From positions 415,880 to 479,879 of the forward strand of contig NZ_BMVK01000002.1 of assembly GCF_014650675.1 (NCBI RefSeq): 64,000 nt of DNA. Direction: 5' to 3'. Below are positions 1 through 7,720 of the stretch, piece by piece. A program made the position numbers and the translations under genes. The notes under the pieces are model-generated. The model did not search any database. It was not told the origin of the DNA and worked only from the letters and a program-made list of their open reading frames with translations. Each line of letters begins with the position of its first letter. The first letter of the stretch is position 1. Source of the DNA: Streptomyces anulatus (GTDB lineage: Bacteria; Actinomycetota; Actinomycetes; Streptomycetales; Streptomycetaceae).

Positions 1-986
1 AGGTACTGGGGCTGGACGCGCGGACGGAGCTGGTGTACCGGCTCGTTCTGGAGGAGCCGGAGCTGCGGCTGGACGAGATCGTGGCGCGGCTCGGCCGGAG
101 CGAGGAGGATGTGCGCCGCGCTCTGGACCAGTTGGCCGAGCTGTGTCTGCTGGACGACGGCCCTCGCGGTACGGAGCAGGGCCCGCCGGTCTTCCGCGCG
201 CTGGACCCGGCCGCCAGCCTGCCGTTCCTCCTCTCCCGCCGGGAAGCCGAACTGGCCAGGCAGCAGCGTGGACTTGAGGTCGCGCGGGACGCGATGTCGG
301 CCCTCACGACGGACCGGGGGCGGCGGGCGGGCGGGGGCTTCGACGTCATCAAGCGGCTGGAGGGGCTCGACGCGGTGCGCGAGCGGCTGACCGAACTGGC
401 CGAGCTGGCCAGGACGGAGTGCCTCTCGCTGCTGCCCGGCGGCGCGCAGTCCCCGGACACGCTGGAGGCCAGCGGGCCTTTGGACCGGCGGGCGTTGGAG
501 CGCGGGGTGCGGATCCGCAGCATCTATCAGGACAGCTTCCGCAACGATCCGTCGACCCTGCGCTATGTGAACCGGCTGGGCGTGCTCGGCGCGGAGAGCC
601 GTACGCTGCCCACGCTGCCACTGGTCATGGTCGTGGTCGACGGGGAGGTGGCCCTGGTGCCGCTGGACCCCGACGACGGCCGGGCGGGCGCGCTGGAGCT
701 GCGCAGCAAGGGGGCCGTCGCGGTGGCCCGGCTCCTGTTCGAGCAGCTGTGGGCCGCCGCCACCCCGCTCGGCTCCGCACCCCGGCGCGACGGCAACGGG
801 CTGACCCCGCAGGAGGACGAGTTGCTGTCCCTGCTGGCGAAGGGGCACACCGATGCGACCGCCGCCCGCCGGCTGGGGGTGTCCCTGCGCACGGTGCGTC
901 GGATGAACGCGGAACTGACGGCCCGGATGCAGGCCCGCAGCAGGTTCCAGGCGGGCGCCGAGGCGGCACGCCGGGGCTGGATCTGA
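1..986 (+). CDS. LuxR-type transcriptional regulator, 5' end cut by window
   Basis: The frame is open from base 3 to the TGA at 984-986. A GTG at 33 could start it, but the codons before it (VLGLDARTEL) continue a plausible winged-helix fold, so I treat the gene as truncated by the window edge, with 327 residues visible. The first ~60 residues resemble the TrmB/MarR-like helix-turn-helix of actinobacterial LuxR regulators. A middle region of unknown effector follows. The last 60 residues are a LuxR/GerE DNA-binding domain (LTPQEDELLSLLAKG, then ARRLGVSLRTVRRMN). No receiver domain and no Walker motif are visible, so it is an orphan regulator, not a response regulator or a large ATP-binding LuxR protein. 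Target genes are unknown; cstA downstream has its own leader. Confidence 0.8.
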   Translation, partial: VLGLDARTELVYRLVLEEPELRLDEIVARLGRSEEDVRRALDQLAELCLLDDGPRGTEQGPPVFRALDPAASLPFLLSRREAELARQQRGLEVARDAMSALTTDRGRRAGGGFDVIKRLEGLDAVRERLTELAELARTECLSLLPGGAQSPDTLEASGPLDRRALERGVRIRSIYQDSFRNDPSTLRYVNRLGVLGAESRTLPTLPLVMVVVDGEVALVPLDPDDGRAGALELRSKGAVAVARLLFEQLWAAATPLGSAPRRDGNGLTPQEDELLSLLAKGHTDATAARRLGVSLRTVRRMNAELTARMQARSRFQAGAEAARRGWI

Positions 987-1082
987 CCGGGCGCGGGAGC
1001 GCCCCCTACCGGCTGATCCGACCGGCCGCAGGAGCGTCCCGTACCGCCTGGTCCGACCGGCCGCGGGTCCGGTCCGTACCGG
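983..1082. repeat. Three imperfect tandem repeats of 30-35 bp
   Basis: Three degenerate copies run at 983-1012, 1013-1047 and 1048-1082. Each begins CTG and ends near a TACCGG/TACCGC, with the shared core CCGACCGGCCGC in copies two and three. They start at the regulator's stop codon and lie in the leader region of cstA. No function is known; they could be hairpin-forming transcript-end sequences or a local duplication. Confidence 0.4.
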
Positions 1083-1156
1083 ATGAACCGAATCGGCGCC
1101 GTGCCCGTGTCCCGTTGCGAAACATCACCGTTGCCGGACCGCAATGCGGACAGGGG

Positions 1157-1186
1157 GTGACGCTGGGCGGACGCGTCCCCTAGATT
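1157..1186 (+). promoter_or_regulatory. Possible cstA promoter
   Basis: GTGACG at 1157-1162 and TAGATT at 1181-1186 are separated by 18 bases, resembling a weak HrdB-type -35/-10 pair, 45 bases before the cstA start. This is pattern matching only. Confidence 0.3.
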
Positions 1187-1231
1187 TCCTGCCCATTGCA
1201 CCGGTGATCAGCGAGGGGACGGAGTCACCAC

Positions 1232-3457
1232 ATGGCGGAAACGCCCGCACCAGCACCATCGGCACCGCAGGCGCCGGGGAAACGGGGCATGACCCCCAAA
1301 TCCATCGTGGTCTGGAGCCTGGTCGCCCTGGCCGGCGCCATCGGCTGGGCCACCCTCGCGCTCTCGCGTGGTGAGGAGGTGTCCGCCGCCTGGATGCTCG
1401 CGGCGGCCCTCGGCTCGTACGCCATCGCGTACCGCTTCTACTCCCGGTTCATCGCGAACCGGGTTCTGAAGGCCGACAAGAACCGCGCCACCCCCGCCGA
1501 ACGGCTCGACAACGGCGTCGACTTCCATCCCACCGACCGCCGCGTCCTGTTCGGCCACCACTTCGCCGCCATCGCGGGGGCGGGACCCCTGGTCGGGCCC
1601 GTGCTCGCGGCGCAGATGGGATACCTGCCGGGCACGATCTGGCTCGTCGTCGGCGTCATCTTCGCCGGTGCCGTCCAGGACATGGTGACGCTGTTCTTCT
1701 CCACCCGCCGCAACGGCCGCTCGCTCGGCCAGATGGCGCGCGACGAGATAGGCCCGGTCGGCGGGATCGCCGCCCTGGTCGCGGTCTTCATCATCATGAT
1801 CATCCTGCTCGCGGTCCTCGCGCTGGTCATCGTGAACGCGCTCGCGCACTCGCCGTGGGGTGTCTTCTCCATCGGCATGACCATCCCGATCGCCCTCTTC
1901 ATGGGCGTCTATCTGCGCACCCTGCGGCCCGGCAAGGTCAGTGAGGTCTCCCTCATAGGCGTCGCGCTGCTGCTCCTCGCGATCGTCTCGGGCGGCTGGG
2001 TCGCCGAATCGTCGTGGGCGGACTTCTTCACGCTGGAGCCGGGCACGCTGGTCATCTGGATGATCGTGTACGGGTTCTTCGCCTCCGTGCTCCCCGTGTG
2101 GCTGCTGCTGGCCCCGCGCGACTACCTCTCCACCTTCATGAAGGTCGGCACGATCGGGCTCCTGGCCCTGGGCGTGGTCGTCGCCCTGCCGACCCTGAAG
2201 ATGCCCGCGGTCACCGACTTCGCCTCCAGCGGCTCGGGCCCGGTCTTCGCCGGCTCGATGTTCCCGTTCGTCTTCATCACCATCGCCTGCGGCGCGCTCT
2301 CCGGCTTCCACTCCCTGGTCTCCTCCGGCACCACGCCGAAGATGGTCCAGAAGGAGACGCAGATCCGGGTGATCGGCTACGGCGCCATGCTGGTCGAGTC
2401 GTTCGTGGCGATCATGGCGATGATCGCCGCCTGCATCATCGACCCCGGCCTCTACTTCGCCATCAACGCGCCCGTCGGCGTGATCGGCGACAGCGTCCAG
2501 TCCGCCTCCCAGGCCGTGGCCAACTTCGGCTTCACCATCAGCCCGGACGCCCTGGCCCAGGCCGCCAAGGACGTCGAGGAGGCGAGCCTGCTCTCACGGA
2601 CCGGTGGCGCGCCCACGTTCGCGCTCGGCATGGCGGAGATCTTCTCCGCGGTGGTCGGCGGGACCGCGATGAAGGCGTTCTGGTACCACTTCGCCATCAT
2701 GTTCGAGGCGCTCTTCATCCTCACCACCGTGGACGCCGGCACCCGGGTCGGGCGCTTCATGCTCCAGGACATGCTGGGCAACGCCTACAAGCCGTTCCGC
2801 GAGGTCAGCTGGAAGCCGGGCGTCTGGTTCGCCAGCGCCGTCGTCGTCGGCGGCTGGGGCTACTTCCTCTGGGTCGGCGTGCACGACCCGCTGGGCGGCA
2901 TCAACCAGCTCTTCCCGCTCTTCGGCATCGCCAACCAGTTGCTGGCAGCGGTCGCGCTGGCCGTCTGCACCACCCTGCTCGTCAAGTCCGGCCGTCTGAA
3001 GTGGGCGTGGGTCACCGCGGTCCCGCTCGCGTGGGACGTGGCGGTCACGCTCACCGCGAGCTGGCAGAAGATCTTCTCCGAGGACGTGAAGGTCGGCTTC
3101 TTCGCCCAGCGCGACAAGTACCAGGCGGGCATCGACGCGGGCGAGGTGCTGGCGCCCGCGAAGAGCATGGACGACATGCGGACCGTCGTCACCAACTCCA
3201 CCGTCGACGGGGTGCTGAGCGCGCTCTTCGCGCTCCTCATCATCGTGGTGCTCGTGGACGCCGGCCGGGTCTGCTACAAGGCCATCCGCGACCCGGAGAG
3301 CGTGAAGCTCCACGAGACGCCGTACGTCGAGTCCAAGCTCGTGGCCCCGGCCTCGCTCATCGCGACCAAGGAGGAGAAGGCCGAACTGGTCGCCGCCGGC
3401 GTCGGCCCCGAGGGCGGCATCCGCAAGGAGGCGGCGGAGACGGAGGTCCGGACATGA
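1232..3457 (+). CDS. cstA: Carbon starvation protein CstA, peptide/pyruvate transporter family
   Basis: A 741-residue polytopic membrane protein of the CstA family (E. coli CstA is about 700 residues), whose members take up peptides or pyruvate under carbon limitation. The family signature is near residues 105-125 (GHHFAAIAGAGPLVGP), followed by many hydrophobic segments up to about residue 690. The last ~60 residues are charged and cytoplasmic-like. The ATG at 1232 follows a GA-rich ribosome site (GAGGGGACGGAG). The stop overlaps the next start by four bases (ATGA at 3454-3457), so the small YbdD-type gene is translationally coupled, as is usual for CstA loci. Substrate cannot be told from sequence. 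Confidence 0.95.
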   Translation: MAETPAPAPSAPQAPGKRGMTPKSIVVWSLVALAGAIGWATLALSRGEEVSAAWMLAAALGSYAIAYRFYSRFIANRVLKADKNRATPAERLDNGVDFHPTDRRVLFGHHFAAIAGAGPLVGPVLAAQMGYLPGTIWLVVGVIFAGAVQDMVTLFFSTRRNGRSLGQMARDEIGPVGGIAALVAVFIIMIILLAVLALVIVNALAHSPWGVFSIGMTIPIALFMGVYLRTLRPGKVSEVSLIGVALLLLAIVSGGWVAESSWADFFTLEPGTLVIWMIVYGFFASVLPVWLLLAPRDYLSTFMKVGTIGLLALGVVVALPTLKMPAVTDFASSGSGPVFAGSMFPFVFITIACGALSGFHSLVSSGTTPKMVQKETQIRVIGYGAMLVESFVAIMAMIAACIIDPGLYFAINAPVGVIGDSVQSASQAVANFGFTISPDALAQAAKDVEEASLLSRTGGAPTFALGMAEIFSAVVGGTAMKAFWYHFAIMFEALFILTTVDAGTRVGRFMLQDMLGNAYKPFREVSWKPGVWFASAVVVGGWGYFLWVGVHDPLGGINQLFPLFGIANQLLAAVALAVCTTLLVKSGRLKWAWVTAVPLAWDVAVTLTASWQKIFSEDVKVGFFAQRDKYQAGIDAGEVLAPAKSMDDMRTVVTNSTVDGVLSALFALLIIVVLVDAGRVCYKAIRDPESVKLHETPYVESKLVAPASLIATKEEKAELVAAGVGPEGGIRKEAAETEVRT

Positions 3458-3657
3458 CGGTCGCGGACGTCCGGCGGGTGGCGGGACGGATCCGCTGGTA
3501 CGTGCGTGAGCTGACCGGCGAATCGGTGTACGAGCGGTACGTGGCGCACGCCCGGGCCCACGATCCGGACACGCCCGTCATGACCCGCCGCGCCTTCGAA
3601 CGCAGCCGCATGGACGCCCGCGAGGCGGACCCCCGCGAGGGTTTCCGCTGCTGCTGA
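3454..3657 (+). CDS. YbdD/YjiX family small protein, CstA partner
   Basis: A 67-residue protein starting at the ATG that overlaps the cstA stop codon. It matches the YbdD/YjiX family of short basic proteins that almost always follow CstA-type transporters: an N-terminal RIRWYVRELTGESVYERYV segment, a central histidine-rich part and a C-terminal RxRREF-like stretch (here TRRAFERSRMDAREADP). It ends in Arg-Cys-Cys. YjiX-type proteins are thought to assist or regulate the transporter, but the mechanism is not settled. Overlap with cstA supports one transcript, terminated at the hairpin 20 bases downstream. Confidence 0.85.
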   Translation: MTVADVRRVAGRIRWYVRELTGESVYERYVAHARAHDPDTPVMTRRAFERSRMDAREADPREGFRCC

Positions 3658-3676
3658 GCACCACCACCGGCCGATC

Positions 3677-3715
3677 GGGGCCGCCGCACCCCTTCCAGGG
3701 GGACGCGGCGGCCCC
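3677..3715 (+). terminator. Intrinsic terminator after cstA-ybdD
   Basis: A perfect 11-bp stem (GGGGCCGCCGC with its complement) has an additional CCCC/GGGG inner stem. It begins 19 bases after the YbdD stop and is followed by TTCTC. Confidence 0.75.
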
Positions 3716-3794
3716 TTCTCGCGCCCTCGCACGGGTCCGGGAACCGTTCGATTTCCCGGTGCGCGGCGACCTCACCGTACGAAAGGATGTGCCC

Positions 3795-4472
3795 ATGACA
3801 TCGCATAGTCGGCCGCGCCGACTCCGGCCCGTACTCACCGCCTTGGCGCTGACGCTGACCCTGGCGGCGGCCACGGGCTGCGGCACCGAGGTGGCGTCCG
3901 ACGCGGAGGCGGCGCGGAGCACGTCGGCCGCGCCGGCGCCCGACCGGGCGGAGCTGGAGGCGCGGGCGCGGGCCGTGCAGACCGTCGCGGAGCATGTGTG
4001 GGTGACCGAGGCCCCGGGGTACACCCTGGCCCGCCAGTCGGTCGGAGTGGTCGGCGACGACGGGTTCGGCAGCGTCTACACCACGTCCGAGGGCGGGCAG
4101 ATCCAGCTGCGGGTGGAGCGCCTCCCCCATGCCGACGCCGACTGTACGGACGGGCCCGCGGCCGGCAGCGCCCAGGATCCCGTGGTGACGTGCGAGCGGG
4201 ACGGCGAACAGTGGTACCGGGCCACGGAGTCGGGCCACGCGTACGCCCAGGAGCAAGGAGACCTCGTGGTCACCGTGAGCGGGGCGCGCGAAGAGGTGGG
4301 CCGGGCGGCCCTGCGGGCGGCGGCGCGGGCCGCCCACCGCGCCGACGACCACGAGCTGGACCGGGTGCTGCCGCCGGCCGGCGAGGCCTCCGGTAGGCAG
4401 CCGGTCGAGCGGGGGGACCTGCCGCCGGTGGGCGACGGCGCCCCGAACAACGATGTGGGAGCGAGTGGCTGA
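3795..4472 (+). CDS. Putative secreted lipoprotein
   Basis: I chose the ATG at 3795 because it follows GAAAGGA at a normal distance; the frame is open further upstream to 3759. The 225-residue product begins with a basic segment (RPRRLRP), a hydrophobic core (VLTALALTLTLAAATG) and Cys, consistent with a lipoprotein signal, although the lipobox (ATGC) is weak. The mature part has alanine-rich helical sequence and two further cysteines within about 20 residues (DADCTDGPA, VTCERDGEQW), which may form a disulfide. No known domain is recognised. Its stop overlaps the start of the acetyltransferase gene by one base (TGATG), so the two are probably co-translated. Confidence 0.75.
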   Translation: MTSHSRPRRLRPVLTALALTLTLAAATGCGTEVASDAEAARSTSAAPAPDRAELEARARAVQTVAEHVWVTEAPGYTLARQSVGVVGDDGFGSVYTTSEGGQIQLRVERLPHADADCTDGPAAGSAQDPVVTCERDGEQWYRATESGHAYAQEQGDLVVTVSGAREEVGRAALRAAARAAHRADDHELDRVLPPAGEASGRQPVERGDLPPVGDGAPNNDVGASG

Positions 4473-4981
4473 TGGATCTGACGATCAGGGCGGCGGAGCC
4501 CGGCGAGTACGCCGTCCTCGGCGAGATCATCGCCGAGGCGTATCTCGGCGAGAGTCTGCTGGACGGCCCGCAGGACCCGTATCTGCTCAAGCTCCGGGCG
4601 GTCGGACAGCGCGCGGCCGAGGCCGAGGTCCTCGTCGCGCTCGACGCGCACGGGGCGGTGCTCGGCGGTGTGACGTATGCCGCACCCGGCACCCCGTGGC
4701 GCGACATCGCCGGTCCGGACGAGGCCGAATTCCGGATGCTGGCCGTGGCCCGCGAGGGGCGCGGACGGGGTGTGGGAGAGGCCCTCGTGCGGGCGTGCGT
4801 CGAGCGCGCCCGGTCCGCCGACGGCGTGCGGGCGCTGGTGCTGTCGACGCAGCCGGCCATGCTCGCAGCCCATAGGATCTACCGTCGGCTCGGCTTTCTG
4901 CGGACCCCCGAACGCGACTGGGAACCGGTGCCGGGACTACGGCTCATGACCTTCCGGCTGGAGCTGGGGGCGCCCTCCTGA
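4472..4981 (+). CDS. GNAT family N-acetyltransferase
   Basis: A 169-residue GNAT-fold protein of standard length. Motif A, the acetyl-CoA pyrophosphate-binding loop, is visible as EFRMLAVAREGRGRGVGEAL (R/Q-x-x-G-x-G/A type). It is followed by VRACVERAR and the C-terminal beta strand region LSTQPAMLAAHRIYRRLGF, typical of motif B. The start overlaps the stop of the lipoprotein gene by one base. The acceptor substrate is unknown. A long perfect hairpin begins 27 bases after the stop and may end this transcript. Confidence 0.9.
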   Translation: MDLTIRAAEPGEYAVLGEIIAEAYLGESLLDGPQDPYLLKLRAVGQRAAEAEVLVALDAHGAVLGGVTYAAPGTPWRDIAGPDEAEFRMLAVAREGRGRGVGEALVRACVERARSADGVRALVLSTQPAMLAAHRIYRRLGFLRTPERDWEPVPGLRLMTFRLELGAPS

Positions 4982-5007
4982 GAGGCGTGTTAAATCGTCG
5001 CGACACA

Positions 5008-5045
5008 ACATGTGGGGGCCGCTTCATCCAGCGGCCCCCACATGT
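5008..5045. promoter_or_regulatory. Perfect hairpin / candidate NrdR box pair before nrdA
   Basis: A perfect 16-bp inverted repeat at 5008-5023 and 5030-5045 has a 6-base loop. Each arm contains ACATGT, and the centres lie exactly 32 bp apart, the spacing known for paired NrdR boxes. The flanks of the first copy (ACACAACATGTGGGGG) fit the NrdR box consensus moderately; the second fits less well. A TATGCT at 5045-5050 could be the -10 of nrdA. It could also simply be a terminator for the acetyltransferase gene. Confidence 0.5.
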
Positions 5046-5158
5046 ATGCTCGACCTCGCTGTCGCCGCAGGGGAATCCGGTGCGAATCCGGAACTGTCCC
5101 GCAACGGTGTGATCAGTGTGCTTTTGCACACCCGCAAGTCCGAAGACCTGTCGACAGC
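5046..5158 (+). promoter_or_regulatory. Cobalamin (B12) riboswitch aptamer controlling nrdAB
   Basis: The conserved core is readable in order: GGGGAATCCGGTGCGAATCC, then ACTGTCCCGCAACGGTG, a variable hairpin (GTGTGC TTTT GCACAC) and the closing AAGTCCGAAGACCTGTCGAC. This arrangement is that of adenosylcobalamin riboswitches. In Streptomyces such an element is known to repress the class Ia nrdABS operon when B12 is present and the B12-dependent class II enzyme can work. Stretch 5159-5305 holds the likely expression platform: GCGTCCGG pairs with CCGGACGC (5159-5184), and further GC stems come before the ribosome site. No protein gene is supported in 4982-5305. Confidence 0.92.
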
Positions 5159-5305
5159 GCGTCCGGCTCGACCGAACCGGACGCCAGACGTCCGGGCCTC
5201 GCGGATAGGCCGGTGGACGCCGTCAGCTGTGCTGCCCTGCCCCGGGTTTCGCGCTGCCCGGCTTCCCCGCCTTCCGCCGGCCCCTGCCGAGCGAGGGAAA
5301 GCCCA

Positions 5306-7720
5306 GTGACCATCGCGCCCGCCGATCCGGTTTCAGCCACCGAATCCGCTGCCTCCACCACGTCCGGAGCAGGCACGAACGACGGACCCGGGACCGCTTT
5401 GCTGCGGACCCTGACCGACCTCACCGTCGATCTTCCCGACACCGACCCCGGACGGGTCGCCGCCGCCGCGCTGCGCGGACGCAACGCCCGCTCCGACGAG
5501 GCCGAGTTGCGCTCGCTGGCCACCGAGGCCGCCGCGGGGCTCATCTCCGAGGACCCGGCGTACTCCCGGCTGGCCGCCCGGCTGCTGACCCGCACGATCG
5601 CGGACGAGGCCGCGGGCCAGGGCGCGACGTCCTTCTCCGCCTCGGTCGCCGTGGGCCACCGCGAGGGTCTGATCGCCGACCGCACCGCCGCGTTCGTCAC
5701 GCTCCACTCGGCCGCGCTCGACCGGCTCGTCGAGCAGGCCATGGCGGACGGCGCCGACGACCGCTTCGGCTACTTCGGTCTGCGTACGCTGCACAGCCGC
5801 TACCTGCTGCGCCACCCGCTCACCCGGCAGGTCATCGAGACCCCGCAGCACTTCATGCTGCGCGTGGCCGCGGGCCTCGCCGAGGACGAGTCGGTGCGGG
5901 CGCTGGACGAGGTCGCCGCGCTGTACGGGCTGATGAGCCGGCTGGACTACCTCCCCTCCTCCCCCACGCTCTTCAACTCCGGCACCCGGCACCCGCAGAT
6001 GTCCTCCTGCTATCTGCTGGACTCGCCGAAGGACGAGCTGGACTCGATCTACGACCGCTACCACCAGGTGGCGCGGCTCTCCAAGCACGCGGGCGGCATC
6101 GGTCTGTCGTACTCCCGCATCCGCGCCCGGGGTTCGCTGATCCGGGGCACCAACGGGCACTCCAACGGCATCGTGCCGTTCCTGAAGACGCTGGACGCCT
6201 CCGTCGCGGCGGTGAACCAGGGAGGCCGGCGCAAGGGCGCGGCGGCGGTCTACCTGGAGACCTGGCACGCGGACATCGAGGAGTTCCTGGAGCTCCGCGA
6301 CAACACGGGCGAGGACCAGCGGCGTACGCACAACCTGAACCTGGCGCACTGGATCCCGGACGAGTTCATGCGCCGGGTCGACGCGGACACCGAGTGGTCG
6401 CTGTTCTCCCCCGCCGACGTGCCCGAGCTGGTCGACCTGTGGGGCGACGCGTTCGACGCGGCCTACCGGGCGGCCGAGGCCAAGGGGCTGGCCCGCAGGA
6501 CGATTCCGGCGCGTGAGCTGTACGGCCGGATGATGCGGACCCTCGCGCAGACCGGCCAGGGCTGGATGACGTTCAAGGACGCCTCCAACCGGACCGCGAA
6601 CCAGACCGCCGAGCCGGGCCGGGTCGTGCACTCCTCGAACCTGTGCACCGAGATCCTCGAAGTCACCGACGACGGCGAGACGGCCGTCTGCAACCTGGGC
6701 TCGGTCAACCTCGGCGCGTTCGTGGCGGACGGCTCGATCGACTGGGACCGGCTGGACGCCACCGTGCGGACCGCCGTGACCTTCCTGGACCGGGTCGTCG
6801 ACATCAACTTCTACCCGACCGAGCAGGCCGGGCGCTCCAACTCCCGCTGGCGGCCGGTGGGCCTGGGCGCGATGGGCCTCCAGGACGTCTTCTTCCAGCT
6901 GCGGCTGCCCTTCGACTCCCCCGAGGCCCGCGCGCTCTCCACGCGGATCTCCGAGCGGATCATGCTCGCCGCGTACGAGGCGTCCTGCGACCTCGCCGAG
7001 CGCTCGGGTCCGCTGCCCGCCTGGTCCGAGACCCGGGCGGCGCGCGGGGTGCTGCACCCCGACCACTACGCCACCGAGCTGAACTGGCCGGAGCGCTGGG
7101 ACGCCCTGCGCGCCCGGATCGCGAAGACCGGGATGCGCAACTCGCTGCTGCTGGCCATCGCGCCGACCGCCACGATCGCCTCGATCGCCGGGGTGTACGA
7201 GTGCATCGAGCCGCAGGTCTCCAACCTGTTCAAGCGCGAGACGCTCAGCGGTGAGTTCCTCCAGGTCAACGCCTATCTGGTGGACGAACTGAAGCAGCTC
7301 GGCGTGTGGGACGCCCGCACCCGTGAGGCGCTGCGCGAGGCGAGCGGCTCCGTGCAGGGCTTCGCCTGGATCCCCGAGGACGTGCGGGCGCTGTACCGCA
7401 CCGCGTGGGAGATCCCGCAGCGCGGCCTGATCGACATGGCGGCGGCCCGTACGCCGTTCCTCGACCAGAGCCAGTCGCTCAACCTGTTCCTGGAGACGCC
7501 GACGATCGGCAAGCTCTCCTCGATGTACGCGTACGCCTGGAAGCAGGGGCTGAAGACGACGTACTACCTGCGTTCGCGCCCGGCGACCCGGATCGCCCGT
7601 GCCGCGTCCGGCCAGGCGTCGGCCGCCGCCCCCATTCCCGTACAGCAGGCGTCGGCTCCCGACGCGGACGCCATCGCCTGCTCCCTCGAAAACCCCGAGT
7701 CCTGCGAGGCCTGCCAGTAA
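5306..7720 (+). CDS. nrdA: Ribonucleoside-diphosphate reductase class Ia, alpha subunit
   Basis: An 804-residue large subunit that reduces ribonucleoside diphosphates with NrdB. I chose the GTG at 5306, which follows GAGGGAAAG; the frame runs open back through the riboswitch, so upstream starts are not real. Visible family motifs are SSCYLLDS, KHAGGIGLSYSRIRARGS, HNLNLAHWIPDEF, NLCTEI, CNLGSVNLG and NSLLLAIAPTATIASI. The C-terminal redox pair is CEACQ at the very end. The N-terminal ~40 residues are low-complexity Ala/Ser/Thr and no complete ATP-cone is recognisable, so the usual activity-control domain appears absent. The stop overlaps the nrdB start (TAATG). Expression is probably controlled by the B12 riboswitch and perhaps NrdR. 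Confidence 0.97.
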   Translation: MTIAPADPVSATESAASTTSGAGTNDGPGTALLRTLTDLTVDLPDTDPGRVAAAALRGRNARSDEAELRSLATEAAAGLISEDPAYSRLAARLLTRTIADEAAGQGATSFSASVAVGHREGLIADRTAAFVTLHSAALDRLVEQAMADGADDRFGYFGLRTLHSRYLLRHPLTRQVIETPQHFMLRVAAGLAEDESVRALDEVAALYGLMSRLDYLPSSPTLFNSGTRHPQMSSCYLLDSPKDELDSIYDRYHQVARLSKHAGGIGLSYSRIRARGSLIRGTNGHSNGIVPFLKTLDASVAAVNQGGRRKGAAAVYLETWHADIEEFLELRDNTGEDQRRTHNLNLAHWIPDEFMRRVDADTEWSLFSPADVPELVDLWGDAFDAAYRAAEAKGLARRTIPARELYGRMMRTLAQTGQGWMTFKDASNRTANQTAEPGRVVHSSNLCTEILEVTDDGETAVCNLGSVNLGAFVADGSIDWDRLDATVRTAVTFLDRVVDINFYPTEQAGRSNSRWRPVGLGAMGLQDVFFQLRLPFDSPEARALSTRISERIMLAAYEASCDLAERSGPLPAWSETRAARGVLHPDHYATELNWPERWDALRARIAKTGMRNSLLLAIAPTATIASIAGVYECIEPQVSNLFKRETLSGEFLQVNAYLVDELKQLGVWDARTREALREASGSVQGFAWIPEDVRALYRTAWEIPQRGLIDMAAARTPFLDQSQSLNLFLETPTIGKLSSMYAYAWKQGLKTTYYLRSRPATRIARAASGQASAAAPIPVQQASAPDADAIACSLENPESCEACQ

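Noticed and set aside
3640..3657. Selenocysteine or read-through at the RCC end of the YbdD-type protein
   Set aside because: The stop is an ordinary TGA at 3655-3657 behind two TGC codons, and a terminator follows. No SECIS-like structure is evident.
5012..5305. Upstream start for NrdA in the open frame through the riboswitch
   Set aside because: The frame is open back to 5012, but the translated part covers the aptamer RNA and has no coding character. GTG 5306 has a proper ribosome site.
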